Shown here: positions 26,136-38,700 of the stretch, one piece after another
Layout of the letters: every line of letters starts with the position of its first letter
Numbering within the stretch: the first letter of the stretch is position 1
Assembly: GCA_009602725.1 (NCBI GenBank)
Contig: WELB01000124.1
Span: 116,477-156,085, forward strand
Source of the DNA: Spirogloea muscicola
Lineage: Eukaryota; Streptophyta; Zygnematophyceae; Spirogloeales; Spirogloeaceae
Length of the DNA stretch: 39,609 nucleotides
Reading direction: 5' to 3'
Notes under the pieces: model-generated
The model's database searches: none
The model's input: the letters and a program-made list of their open reading frames with translations, nothing else
Told to the model about the DNA's origin: nothing
Translations under genes and position numbers: made by a program

Positions 26136-26891
26136 TGGCAGGTAGGTGTAGCCGCCATGGGAGTCAGAGCTCGATGGGGGCAAGTGGGGTTGTCTCGTCT
26201 CTTTGCTCATGTGCCTGTTCTTGATATTCCCTCCTTGCACACTTGGTGCAGGTGCTTGACCAAGTGCAGGTGCATGACCAGCGCCACACAAAAGTCAATC
26301 TAAGGGTGCCATCTGCATATGGCAGGCGCACAAAAGGAGGCACAGGCATTGTCCTGCCACTTATCTGACCGGCAGAGATGTACCTTATTCTTGCATTCAG
26401 CTCGTCATGTGTTGGTTGGCCATGGTGTAGATCACCACAGCTGAGGTTGCTATGCTGGTCGCACACTACAGTTCCTGCGCTCCACTAGAAACAGGCTAGC
26501 ACTCTTAGCACGATCGCAATTGGGTACCGCTTGTGATGCGTGCCTATGAGCCGCTGCCTGCCTAAGGTCAGCTCCTGCAGGGCCCCTAGGCATTCCTCGC
26601 AAGCGCTCACGAGCTTTCGTGTGCGCCAACGTCTGGGACGTGTTTGGTTCGCCAAACCCTTCTCTGCTGACTGGCGGCCATACAGACACGCTTCACGCCT
26701 TCACATCGGAGCTCCCATGACGACAGTGCCTGGCTGGGTGACAGCCCAAGAAGAGCATAAAAGGGAGGCAGTACAAGGAACACCCTCTGGGAACCGTTGC
26801 CATCCGTGCTCCATGGACATTCCGGTGACTACGCCTGCAGGTGGTCCTCCTCCACCAGCTTCTTGCTGAGCAGGTCACCACACGCTACCAT

Positions 26892-26918
26892 GGGGGGGGG
26901 GGGGGGGGGGGGGGGGGG
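26892..26918 (+). repeat. Poly-G tract (27 G)
   Basis: An uninterrupted run of 27 G between TACCAT and CGCGGC. It could form stacked G-quadruplexes, and its exact length is unlikely to be reliable in an assembly. Confidence 0.95.
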
Positions 26919-27699
26919 CGCGGCTTGGAGCATACCAGCGTAACGCAGGCATTACTACAGGATGCTCGCTGGGCTGCAGTGCCCGCAGTGGCTGGTCCTT
27001 GAGGCGACCTGGGCGAGCCCCTAAGCCAGGCCACCAGCTTTTGTGGCAGTGCTCCGGCTCTGCAAGTTAACCTATCCGACTTGTATGAGCTTACTCCTGG
27101 TACTGAAGGCTCCCTCCAGCCATCCTGATTGCGGGCCACTCCTGACATGGAGCTTCGCTTTATCATTCTTTTGTGGGCTGGCCCTTCAGCAGCGGTTGCC
27201 GCCTTTGGAGCTACTTCTTCCTCTTTGTGTAGCCCCGTTGTTGTGCACTAATATTTGCCTTCACCATGAACAGTGTATTGGCTCGAGTTGTCTATTTTGT
27301 TCAATGCAAACCGCGCGTCTTCTCCTGCTCCTCCAAAATACAACTGAGCCAAGCGTGCACAGTCTCTGATTAACAGCAGCGGCAGCCTGCCTAAGCCACC
27401 CAGGTTGGGCGGGGTTCACCACCGGTTGTGCGCAGCAGCCGACAGTGTCACTGTGGAGCCGCTGGCGCCACAACGATGCGTGCAGAGGAGGGCAGAGAAA
27501 CAGAGCCAGCGAGCGTGGCTCTGGCTCCCGGCGACTGAGCCGCAGCGTCGGGCCAAGCGGCGGCGGGGGCGGGCGCCATGGCCTGGACGCGCTGGAGGTG
27601 AAAGAAACCGCTGTGCCAGGGCTTTGGAAGCAATTTGCGTGTATTTGAAACAAACGATGGCCATAATGGCCTCGAGCACAGAGGCAAGCACATCTTGCG

Positions 27700-27755
27700 A
27701 CGTACATCACGCACAGCAGATTGACCCGCTCAGTAACCACGGGTCAATACATAAA
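27700..27755 (+). repeat. Family C repeat copy upstream of RPAP1
   Basis: Contains GTACATCACGCACAGCAGAT, then TTGACCCGCTCAGTAACCAC, then GGGTCAATACATAAAGG. The first two segments match the tandem unit in DBP10 intron 1 (11341-11408) in the same order, and the last matches 21494-21520. Confidence 0.5.
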
Positions 27756-28210
27756 GGTCGCTAATCGATGCCTGACTACCAGATGGCAGATTCGGAGCCC
27801 TTCTGCCACCAACTGAAGCTTGCCCAGCTTCCTGGTGCAAAGCATGAGCCTGAGCACGCTGCAAACAGGCCGACACTCGACGCCGCACGCAAGAACGACA
27901 GATATGCACTGGCCAGCCCATCTCAGCCAGAAGCACATCTACACGTCGTGCACAGCCTAGATTGGCAATGTTCTGACGGAGAGTGTGGAATCGAGGACCT
28001 AAACAGTCAAAGTCATCGACCGCAGCTGGCAGGAGCTGATCGCAGTGGGGGTAGTCGAAGTATTGCTGCAGCTTTCTATGAGCACTGCCCACTGCGCGGC
28101 CAACGATGTGCGTCGATGCTGGACCTTTATAAGCCTCCGTAACAACATCAACCAAGGCCCGTGGTCCTCCACCAGGTTACACGCCCACAATGCCTAGGGT
28201 CGAGGCGTCG

Positions 28211-28533
28211 CGAATCCAGGACGACGGAGGGCGGGAGTACGACGGGCTGGCCAATCCCGTGATCAGCCAGTACCTGGGGCACTCCAGACCGGCCCGCCCA
28301 ATTCCAGGCCTCCGTGCAGCCGGAGGCCCTCGCCGTACTCCTGCAACGGCGCGACGGAGAGGCCGCCTCGGCCGCCGGCGGCGCGGCATTGCGGGAGGAC
28401 GGCAAGGGTCTCCGGCTGCAGGGCCTGTGGGCGTGGAGCCGGGCGGGGTCTGTCCGGGAGTGCCCCAGGTACTGGCTGACCACGGGGTCGGCCAGCCCGT
28501 CGTGCTCCCGCCCTCCGTCGTCCTGGACTCTCC
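28211..28533. repeat. Long imperfect palindrome (inverted repeat)
   Basis: The left arm 28211-28286 and right arm 28457-28533 are reverse complements with only about five differences in 75 bp; both contain CAGCCAGTACCTGGGGCAC (or its complement). The inner parts also pair, more loosely: GCAGCCGGAGGCCCTCGCCGT on the left against GCAGCCGGAGACCCTTGCCGT read from the right. Almost the whole 320 bp could fold back on itself with a small GC-rich loop near 28370. The outer arms read as the same peptide on opposite strands, which follows from the symmetry. Confidence 0.85.
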
Positions 28534-28890
28534 ACCCCTCGGCCGACACGGCGCCGCCCGAGCGCGCGCGCACTGCAGCGAGCGAGTGCCTCCTCGCCTC
28601 CGCCTGCGTCGCCTCCGCCGCCGCCGACGTGCAGCACCAGCCGCCGCCAGCGGTCCCGGGCCTCGTCGGCGGCCACCTGCGCGCGAGCGGCTGGAGGGCC
28701 GACAGCGCGCGCGGGGCGGGGGTGTGGAGGATGCCTGCCCATGCCGAAACTTGCCCTCGACAGCGCCCCCCCCCCCGGGGGGTGGCGAGGGGCTTAAATC
28801 TTGGGTTTAAGGGCCACTATCTTCCCAGAGCCCCAGGGGCCTCCCACCGCCACCTCGCCTCCTGGCGGCGGCGGCGGCGGCGTGGTGGCC

Positions 28891-28908
28891 ATGACGGGCG
28901 CGCGGACG

Positions 28909-28939
<31 letters not shown>

Positions 28940-31900
28940 CCCGGCGCGCTGGACGCCATGGTGCTGGGCGGGAGGAGGACCACGGCCATCGCCCACAGGT
29001 CTGCGCTCCGGCGCTCCCGCAGCTGCCTCTGCCCTCGAAGCCCTAGCCCGGCCTCTGCGCCGTCGTTCTCGGCGCGATGGACGCCCTGTCTGGTCGTTGT
29101 CGTTGGCGGCCGTCAGGCCACCCAGCATTGTGGCGCTGGTGCAGAGCTCAGAGCCTCTGCGCTTCCGTGCGAGTTCTGACGGCGGTGCGCTGCTTCTNCC
29201 CCCCTGAACCCTGATCGGCTGCCGTGCCGCACGCAGGCGCCGCCGGGGCCCGCCGTCGCTGGCGCCGCCGCCGGCGTCGCGGGGAAAGAGGCGGTGGCAC
29301 CGCCCGACGCGGCTGCGGCGGCCGCCGCCGTGCCGCTGCGTCCGGGGGCCAGGCCGGTCGCCGGCCCGAGCCGCTTCGCGAGGAAGACGGAGGCCTCCCC
29401 ACCCTTGCCGCCGCCTTTGACGGCTCCTGAGGCAGCCGGCAGGCGGGATGGCGGCGGCGGCGGCGGTGCCGCAGGCATGGCGAGCTACTCCGCCGCGGCC
29501 AGAGCCAGGGCGGCGGTTCCATCGCCGGCCGTTGGGGCGAGCGAGCGCGAGGAGATCCATCTGGAGAACCAGGCGGCCGTTGCGGCCATGTCGCCGGAGG
29601 AGATCGCGGACGCGCGGGCCGAGCTGCTGGCCAGGCTCCCCGCGCCCGCGCTGGCGATGATCCGCCGCCGGGCGGCTGTCGCTGGCAGGGGCTCTGAGGG
29701 GGCCCCGCCGCCGACTGCCATTCCTGGAGACGGCGTCAGCACGACACTGGGTCAGAGGCCTTCAGTCGATGCTGCAGGGTTCAAGTCGCCAACATCCCAT
29801 CTGGGGGCCAAGAAGCCGGCAGCACCAGAGGAGGAGGCTGTAGAGGAGGAGGCGATGGAGGACAACGACGGCGGTGTCGCAGCTCAGTGGGTTGGCTGTG
29901 TGGAGCGCGTGCGGCAGCTGCGATTCTCGCTGGCCGGGGAGCCCATGGGCGCCGACGCGGCTGCTGATGTGGAGCAGGCGCTCGGCCTCGACGCGCTGCC
30001 GCCCCCGCTGCCAGGCCAGTGCTCTGCGGCGGCAACTCACAAAAGCGTGGCGCTCTCTTCGAGCTCCATCATGAGCATGCCCAAAACCTAACCCTAATCT
30101 AAGCCATATCCCATGCATAACTTCTAAAACCTGAACCCCAAAGCCTAAACCCGTCATTGCAAAGGCAGCACGACGACCTTCCCCCGGCTGAATGCTACTA
30201 ATATGTCACTCACCTGCTGGTTCCACGGTGCAGATGGCAGCGATCCCGCCGCCGCCATCAGTGAGCGGCTCGCTGTGGAGCGAGACCTGCTGCGTGCCGA
30301 CGGCGACCCTGCCCGTGGTGGCTACTCGCTCAAAGAGGCGACCATCCTCAGCCGAAGCTCGGTGAGCATCCGCTTCGCTCGACACTCTGCCCTTTCATGG
30401 CTCCCGGCATGCATACAAGCATGCGCTCTTCTTCTGTCTCTATCATTTGTGCGATAGAATGCTGGCGGTCCATAATGCTGGCGGTCTATGCTTCAAAGTC
30501 AACGGCTTAGGAGCTCTTCTAAGGTTAGAGGGCTTGGCAGCTCTATCAAGGTTGCAGCGACGAAGGTTGAATTCAGGCAGGAGCTTGCCCTCTCTGCTTT
30601 CCTGGTTAAGTAGTGCCTTGTGAATTCTCAATTACCTGCTCTTTTCTTATTCATGAATGGAAGCAGGAATGGAGGTAGAGCTGTGTGTCCAGCTTGCTGA
30701 CAGATACTCTCTTAACTGCGTCTCGCCAGGTGGCGGGCCAAAGGGCTGCCGGTCTGAAGCTCATTTCTGCCGTGCTGTTAAGGGCCACCACCAGCTTGAT
30801 GCAGGGAGGGTCGGCAGGGGGCTTGCCGTTGACTGGAGGATCGGCTAAGGGTTGTGGTGCTTCCGTGCCTTCTGAGGCTGCTGCACGTTCAGCAAACTGG
30901 CCGGCCATTTGGGCATACACTACGGGGCCACAACTCCAGCTAACTGTCATCCTTCGGTAAGCTGCTGCAGCTTACCAAAACTTTGTGTTCGATACTGCAA
31001 TCATTTGCAGGACAGTCGAGGCACTGGCGGTTGTGGTCATACAATGGTCGCACTTGTGCAACCATTGTCCGACCAGAGGAGTAGCCTGAGCCCTTGGATT
31101 TAGGGACATCTGTGATTTTGTGTAGTACTTCTCAAGCTTGACTTGCTTAGCTTTCTGTATCTACTTGCAGCCTGACATAAGAGGCAGTGCCCACTCTGCC
31201 CCACCTTAGATAACAGCGTCCTATGCGCGGTAATGTCTCTGGAACACAGGGCTGCAAATTTTCACATGACTTCTGCAGCTCGTGGACAGGATGGCGCTGG
31301 ACGACAACAGCGCGACAGTCCAGCTGGGGGCGGTGCACGCACTGCACGCGCTGCTCTGCTGTGCTGCCAACGAGGCCTACTTTGACAAGCTCGAGGTTTG
31401 CAGCTCTTGCCCCCAGCTCCTTCTCAGCACATCTCGCACTACAACCAGAGTCTACAACCAGCTTGGGTTATACGTTAGCTACACCACAACTCTATACTTT
31501 TTGCAAGACCTCAGGTCTGAGCAGCCTGCCTTCTTCATGTCCAGGGTCGGCGCTGCATTGCGAAGTCTTTCTTGTCACCCTTCTGCTGCTGACCGCTGTG
31601 CTTCATTGACTTTAATCCCGTCTCCTCCGCAGTGCCAGTGGAGAGGAGAGGAGGTCGTGGCCACGTGTCCGATCTTCCGCCGCAGGAAAGCTTCAGCACG
31701 CGAGTACAGTGGTGGAGGGAGGTGGAAGGACAATGTGAAGCCGGAGGAGTTTGCGCCTGCCCTTGGCGTGGCAGCTGAGACTGAGGTGGAGGCCAAGAAG
31801 GGCGTCGACACCGATGCCGCGAGGACGGTGGCGAGCGACGCCGATGTCGCGAGCCGGGACGTGGTAGCCGGCCTCATCCGCATGGGGGTGCTGCCCCGGA

Positions 31901-34900
31901 TCCGGTACCTCCTGGAGGTCTCACCTCCCCTGCTCCACTCTCAATGCCTTCAATGCCGGCATCAGTCCCTTGCCATGTTGCTCCTCATAGTGATGTATGT
32001 AACTAATATGCACTAGCTTAGAGCAGTGATTACCACAAAGCTTTAAGTGGCTGTCATTAATCAATGAAACTCTGAGCTTGATGCTGACCTCCACACAAAC
32101 TCTGCCTCTGGGACATTGTGCTGTGAGTGTGCTCAGGTTGTTCAGCTGCCGGCAGCAGATCAACCCCTCATCGAGATACTGATTGCCATTGCCCGGCACT
32201 CAGAGGCGGCAGCTGCCGCCGTGCTCGACTGCCCACACCTGATCGATGCTCTGCAAGCGGGCTTCCTGAGAGCCAGCATCAGCTTGGTGACAAGTGCGAC
32301 TGCCATCACCATCAAGCTGCTCAAGGTGTCTCTCATTTCCATGGTCTCTGTCCATGGCAGTCCTGCCACATGCATGCGCGACCACTGTTAGCCTGCATCT
32401 CGGGGGCAATCTGCATGGACCATCCTAATGGTAGTCACGAATACTGTCTATTTTGTCCTGGCTTGGCTTAGGTACTGTGTCAGGCCAGTGCGGCCTGCGC
32501 GGCGCAGCTGGCCACCTCTGGGCTCCTCCACCTCGCCGTCTGCCATCTCCTGCAACAGTCTCCGCTGTCGCTGGCGCCTGGGGTCAGTGGCCACGCTGTG
32601 GTGTTGGCACCCAGTCCAGCGCAGCAACTGAGTGTCGCAGTCGAGGGCCTCCGCTTGTGGCGCGTGTGCCTGCGGTATCACTTTGGCCGCGCCGACCTGT
32701 CCGATCTCTACCCGCAGCTCTGCCTCTGGGCCACAGCTTCCGATGCTGGGCCGCCAGCGTCAGTGCTGGCTCGGGAGGCCTACTTGGCGCTCGAGGCGCT
32801 GAGCCCCGGCCTTTTCAGGCTCCGCCATCTTCCGCAGAGGAGGGCGGACCCTTCGTCAGGTGTCGCCGTCGGCCACTTAAGCTGGCAGATGGTGCTGGCT
32901 CTTGTGGACGGTGCGCTCGACTGGCTGGTGCCCAACGCCGTCACGGCGGCAGCCGGCGGCGGCTCCGGTGGCCTTGCAGCCATGGCGTCCGTGGTGCACT
33001 TCCTGGCCACCGTTTGCGCACTCGGCTTGCCCGAAGGAGCGTCGCAGGACGAAGGTCTGGGGACCGACAAAGCAGGCGGTCATGACAGCGGCGGAGCCTG
33101 GCTTCCGCCCTTCCTGGGCGAGGTCCGCGAGCGCCTCGTTGCCAGCGGCCTGCAAGACGGCGCCCCACTTCAGACGCTCCTTGCCGCATCTGCACAGAGC
33201 GGTGACGGCGAGCTGGCTCTGGCGGCCACCGGCTGCGTGCATGGGGTTCACCGGCTGGCGGTGGCCCTGCCGCTGCTGCAGGGGCACGCCGACCTCTCCG
33301 AGCGGCTACTGAGAGCCTTCGGGTCCGCTCTGCTGGAGCACCGTGCCCGCCTGTCGGCGTGCACGGCGGGCAGCCGTGGTGGGCCAGCGCCGGGCCCCGG
33401 CGTGGGCTGGGGCCGGCGGCAGAGCGGCGATCCCCAGTACTGGTCTCTGCCGACCGCCGTCCTGCAGGCCAAGGCCCGCATCGCCGCCGATCTGCTGGAG
33501 GCGACGGGCCAGCAGTCGGAGCCTGAGCCGGCAACAGGCGGCAGCATGAGCTACTGTGATTCGCCAGACAGGCAAGGCAGTAAGGACGGAGGTGCCGTGC
33601 GACACTTCCGCTTCAAGGTGGGGCTTGCAGTCGCGGGCCTGGCGGGGCCTGGCGACAGCGCGCTGCTTGCGAGGGTGCTGCTGTCAGCTGTTCTGGACGA
33701 GCGAGCACTCGGCGATCTGCTGGAGCAGCTTGCGACGCACATGTCGCTGGATGGCGCCGGTGGCGCGACTTCGGCGCTCGCTGCCCTGCCGGCCCGCCTC
33801 AGGAGGCTTCTGCTCCCGCACTACGTCACGGAGTGGCTGTCAGTCAAGGAGCGGCCGCAGCGTGCCGCCGTAACGGAAGCCGGGGACGTGCGGCCTGGCG
33901 GCCTGGCACCAGTCCCCGAGGCGGAGGACGAGCACGGTACTGAGGCAGAGGCGGCTCCAGGGCGGCTGGCGGAGACGTGGGTGGGCCAGCGGCTGCCGCT
34001 CCCCGAGCACTGGCTTTTGAGCGCCCTCGCCGTCCCTCGCGGAGCCGACGGCGGCGCAGCGGCCGCGGACGTGGTCGAAGCTGGGCTGGTCCTCGCGCTC
34101 TGCACTCTGGAAGCTGGCTGGCCAGAAGGCTCGCTGGTGTTCTCGAGGCCGCAGGTCCTGCACGGCCTCTCGCAGGCGTTTGTGGCGAGCGACGGCGTCG
34201 TTGCAGGCGACCTCGCGCGCAGTGCGGTGCGCGCCTTGCAGGACTGGTGCGGCCGCCAGCTGCACGCTGGCGTCTGCTTCGGTCGCTCCTACGCCATGGT
34301 GGCAGAGCAGCTGGCGAACCACTTCTCGGACACGTCGTATGGGGACCGACTGTATGGTCGTCAGGTGGCAGCGCTGCTGGCTCCGCCGGTGGCGTGCGCG
34401 GAGGTGCGCTTGGCGACCTGGCAGGCACTGGCCAACTCGGGGAGCCTCGCCCTCCTCCCGGACCTCGCCGACTGCTTCTTCCCACCTGACAGCTATCTTT
34501 CTCTACCTCAGGTGCGATCTAACGAGCGCTAAGTATGCAAGATTCTAAATCCCTGTAGTAAAAGCTTGGACCCTTGACCTATTACTACGAGAGGTGTGCT
34601 ATTTGTACGTCTCTCATAGTGGTTCTCGATTTCAGTACACGTCTTGTCAAATGCATCTGCTCAAGCCTTGGACACCAAAGATCAGAAAGCCATGTGTCAA
34701 GCTTATTCAGACTTTGGCTCTTGCAAACGGCAGGAAAGTGCTGCAATGCTCGACCTGTACGTGTCTGCATTCACGTCAGGAGCGTGGAACAGAGCCTGCA
34801 GCAATGCGCCCTCGATGACTCATGCTCTGGCACTCCACTATGTTTGCATCTTCCTTTTCCAAGACTGGCCAAGTATCAACTCGGAGGACGCGGCAAAGAG

Positions 34901-35260
34901 GGTCACTGTTATCAGCAGACTCTTGAGAGCCACTGCATCTCAGGTCCTTTGGCCCTTCTCCTTTCCCTGCATGCATGCTGCTACTTCTATCTGCTACAGC
35001 CTGGACGTGAAGTAAAACTTTTGCATCTCTATAGCATCAGCTGCATCTCTTTAGCATCAGCTGTTCTTAAGTATCGCCCTAAACATGGAGTGCAGAACGC
35101 TGTTCTTCAGCTCGTCAGCTACAACCCCCCCCATGGGCAACTGCAATTGCTGCCAGACGTCGAGCGCATCCGCCTCCTGGACAATGCGTGCATCAGTTCA
35201 CCCGACATTGCATCCAACTTGGCAAAGTTGAGGCCCTCACTGGAGTTCTCAGGCTCCTGA
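28891..35260 (+). CDS. RPAP1: RNA polymerase II-associated protein 1 (RPAP1/MINIYO homologue)
   Basis: A large nucleocytoplasmic protein needed for Pol II assembly or import and, in plants, for the switch to differentiation (known for MINIYO). Exons: 28891-28998 (tentative), 29237-30018, 30241-30361, 30730-30956, 31011-31029, 31279-31395, 31633-31917, 32137-32325, 32472-34511, 34734-34943, 35096-35260; about 1420 aa, near the family size. The RPAP1_N block reads EIHLENQAAVAAMSPEEIAD (about residues 140-190). The RPAP1_C block reads ERDLLRADGDPARGGYSLKE (about residues 305-345). Helical, HEAT-like sequence follows: LVDRMALDDNSATVQLGAVH, GLIRMGVLPRIRYLLE, LRLWRVCLRYHFG. The C-terminus has VSAFTSGAWNRA and RIRLLDNACI. 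Exon 5 is only 19 nt. The first exon is a Gly-rich MTGARTGGGG reading chosen because it alone is in phase; an ATG at 28958 is an out-of-phase alternative. Confidence 0.93.
28911..28938. repeat. (GGC)n run in the RPAP1 first exon
   Basis: About nine GGC units, preceded by a shorter run at 28866-28882. In the proposed first exon they encode poly-glycine. Confidence 0.9.
29198..29198. other. Ambiguous base in RPAP1 intron 1
   Basis: A single N within CTTCTNCCCC, in the proposed polypyrimidine region upstream of exon 2. It does not affect the coding frame if the intron call is right. Confidence 0.8.
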
Positions 35261-35799
35261 GCAGCTGAGCTTGAGATCATTGCTGCCGTTCATGTCTGCC
35301 CGACTGATGGCCTGCAGCCTATGAGTGCTGGAAGGCTCAATGAATCTTGTCTAGCTGAGAGCATGGCTTGCTTCTAGACTCCTGCAATCTTGTGGGCATG
35401 CATCTTGCGTGTGTGACTTGCACTGCTCAGTCAAGTCTTGATCAGGCAACTTCAACAGGGCATGCAACGGTCTTGCAAGCACTGTGGTTGTGTATATGCA
35501 GTACAATCTGGTAAAACCATAGCTAGTTGACTTGGTTGTGAGTGCAACTTTGTGACAAGCCAAAGTGACCCAATGTAACCTGCTCAACCATGGCCGAATG
35601 TGGGCCAAGGTTTTGAGGGGTTGTGCTGAATGGCAGCAACAAGTCAGCACTTGCCCAGAAAAGGTATGGGTGAGCTTCTTGCCAAGCACCGTACCAAATT
35701 AGGCTACATAATTGTTATTGACAAAATTGGGGTCTGTACCTGTAAAGGGTGAGGCCATGAGCTCATTGGCTCAAACTGCAGTTTATCCAGCCAAATTGA
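35261..35799. other. Convergent intergenic region between RPAP1 and the ABC transporter
   Basis: 539 bp between two convergent stop codons, holding the two 3' UTRs. It is less GC-rich than the gene starts, has no triplet run, and contains no open frame with features. TGTAA motifs occur on the plus strand at about 35573 and 35746 and might serve RPAP1 polyadenylation, but I cannot choose between them. Confidence 0.55.
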
Positions 35800-38700
35800 T
35801 CATTGCGGGACTGCAACCTGAGCCCTGCTGTAGAGGGAGGCGTAGCGGGAGTTGGCAGTTGCGAGTAAGGATGCATGGTCACCCTCCTCCACAATCGTCC
35901 CCCCCTCCAGCACTAGGATCCTGTCTGCCCTTTGAATAGTGCCCAGTCGGTGAGCAATGACCAAGACCTGGTGCAACATGTACACAAACTCTAGCATGGT
36001 GATTGGGCACTCAGCATACAGCAGAATGCTCATACTTATTTTAATAATTACATACCTAGCAGCCACTAATGAACAGTAAGGCTATGCAGATTGAAGGGGA
36101 ACAAGCAGATTTGTCAAGTCAAGCCAGCGCTTACAGTTCTTGTGCTCATAAGTCTCTCAAGAGCTTCCTGGACAAGGCCTTCTGACTCGTTATCCAGAGC
36201 AGACGTAGCTTCGTCCAATATAAGTATTGAGGGCTCATGGTAGATGGCTCTTGCGATTGCTAACCTGGAGTATGGAAGCGTGCGACGTGGGTCAGAAGAG
36301 CATCGTTCAGCGAAGCTTCTGTGAGCAAGACCTTCTGGGTACTTCCGAAGTTCCGCATTGAAAACGAATAGAATGCTGACTAGTCACAATACTCATGTCA
36401 ACCCCTTGACTCCGCGACACTGCATGCCACATCTTGGCCAACTTAAGCACTGACCTCTGTCTTTGTCCTCCGGAAAGTGACGTAGCTCTATCTCCTAGAT
36501 GCGTATCATAACCTTGAGGCAACCGGGCAATGAAGCTGTGCGCATTGGCAAGCCGCGCACAGGTCTCAACCCTTGAAGAATCCACATGTTCTGGGAGGAC
36601 ACCATAGGCAATGTTTGCAGAAACTGAACCTGTAAATAGTACCTATATAACAGGCAGGATTAAAAGCTTGACTTGCTCTGAGTATTACAGCACGAAATAA
36701 GAGATGACATTCCTATATCAGTGTCAGCCACATGTAACTTTTCATACTTGAAGCCAGTGAAGCTGAGCATATGACTCTGGGCATGACTAAACACTCACTG
36801 TATCCTGAGTCACGATGCCCACAGCCTGGCGAAGGCTCTTCAGAGTAACGTCCCTTAGGTCATGGCCATCGATGTGAATGCTCCCTGTAATCAGTACAGA
36901 AACACAGTCCTATCGTGCTCAGCAACTCTGCACGCTCTCAACAGCAAGTGCTGTGTCCACTGACAAACAGGCGAGCTTCTTAGTGTAAGCAGTCAGCTTG
37001 GCCATTGTCAGCAACTCATATAGTGGGCAGGAAGAACCCTTTGATCAAGGATTCACGCCCTTCTCTGACACAAAAAGGCAGTGTATAAGAGGGACCTGAT
37101 TGAGTGATGCCACCCGATGTCTGATGTTAGAGTCTCTTATTACAACAAATTGATCAACGATGAAGTGCTCACCTAGCACAGGATCGTAAAGACGGAGTGC
37201 AAGCTTGACCAATGTTGTTTTGCCTCCACCAGAAGGCCCCACAATGGCGACGGTTTCCCCAGATTTGACCTTCAAAGTCAATGCAGATAAAATCCACGGT
37301 TGTCCTATTTCATAGGCGAAATTGACATTCTCAAAGGAAATATCTCCTTGCACAGATCTCAGCACTGTGGCCCCATCCTTCTCCACCACCTGACAAAAAC
37401 AAGAATGCAACATATGCAAGTGACTGGAGCAGTCTTCGCAATGCCTGGTCTAGCCAAACTTGCATAGCATGTATGTCCAGAATCAAGTCATTATTTAAAG
37501 AGCGCACCATAATGTCCTCGGATGACTGGTGACACTTTGAAGGACTTACTCGACAAAACAAGGTGTATGTACAACCAATGCATTCCTTTGTAAAGCACAG
37601 TCAGGAGCTGTAGGATGATGTATGACCTTTACAGCCAGGGTCGCAAGCGCAAGCAGTCGCTCAATTGCGGGCTCCCCTTGCTTGATCTCATTGTACGCGC
37701 TCCCAACGGACTGCACTTAGCTATCCCGATGTACTTAAGAAACAAATCAGGGCTTCAAAGAACTCCCTGGGAAAACACAATACAAACAGATGCAGGCTAT
37801 CTTGACTGTATACAGCCTGATTGTTTTGTATTGGCCTGTAAAGGGTGCCACGACAAGCTTGCATCCCTCCACTGACAACTTTTACGCTCACAACAATGTT
37901 GCAAGTACGAAGATCTTGATGTTCTGAGTTCAAGGTAAGTGACAGGGTGCAACTGAGGCAATGTTGACACCTGTATGGGATCAATGAGGAAGATGAGGGA
38001 CGTGAGGAAGGAAACCATGCCCTGCCCGGTGAACGTGCCCCTGGAGATGGCCCAGGTCCCCACTAAGAAGAGCGCCAACACGGTGAGCGCATAGACACCG
38101 GTGATGACCTCCGGGATGAAGGCCTTCATCTTCCGCTTGCGCAATCTGGCAACACAGTTTGTGGCTGCAAGCGCCTCAAACCGGCGCTCCTCGAACTCCT
38201 CTGCTGCGTGGGCCTTGACAACGAGCGCCGCAGCCAGTACCTGAAGAAGAACAGGTAGGCTTGCAGTATGTTGAACGAGCTGCAAGCTAACACCGCTCTT
38301 CTGAAGCATCTCAGGAGTTAGGATCATGTGGTTGAGAGTGAGGCCATCGGAAAGACACGGTGCAAAGACAAGATATGGTCATCATGTCATTCAGCAGAAG
38401 CGGAGGGGCAGGGACCTCATTGATGTATGCTGCGAGGCTGGCAATGGAGTCCTGGCCTTTGCGCGAGAGGCCGCGCAGCTTCTCGCCGAGGACCGCGATG
38501 ACGACTGACATCAGTGGAAGCACCTGCTTCCACACAGTGCAAGAATCAGATAGTGAAGTACGACGAGTGGACAACGTGCCTTCACGAAAGATAGATGGCA
38601 GGCGGTCGTCCACGGGACTCACGCAGAAGGTCGCGAGCGTGAGGAGAGGGCTCAGTGTGAGCATGCGACCGAACATGGCAGCCAGCTGCACAATCGAAGG

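Larger units (their letters stand above)
26136..28890. other. Large intergenic region upstream of RPAP1
   Basis: 2.75 kb without a supportable gene. It holds a 27-base G homopolymer (26892-26918), a family C repeat (about 27700-27755), a long imperfect palindrome (28211-28533) and a GC-rich RPAP1 leader. Long GC-rich open frames run on both strands over the palindrome and the leader, but they carry no recognisable domains, and their overlap on both strands argues that they are compositional. Confidence 0.6.

Noticed and set aside
28148-29207. Long open frames on both strands over the palindrome and RPAP1 leader
   Set aside because: They mirror each other because of the inverted repeat, are Arg/Ala/Pro-rich, and have no recognisable domain or supporting splice structure. 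They are kept as a palindrome, not as genes.
28817-29560. Minus-strand Arg/Gly-rich open frame over RPAP1 exons 1-2
   Set aside because: It is antisense to exons with clear RPAP1 homology; composition explains it.
30014-30016. A GC donor for RPAP1 exon 2 (CCAG/GCCAGT)
   Set aside because: A canonical GT donor at 30019 pairs in phase with an acceptor at 30240, so a noncanonical site is not needed.
30085-30160. Telomere-like CCTAA/CCTAAACCC motifs in RPAP1 intron 2
   Set aside because: Only a few scattered, imperfect motifs and no tandem array; chance or very decayed at best.
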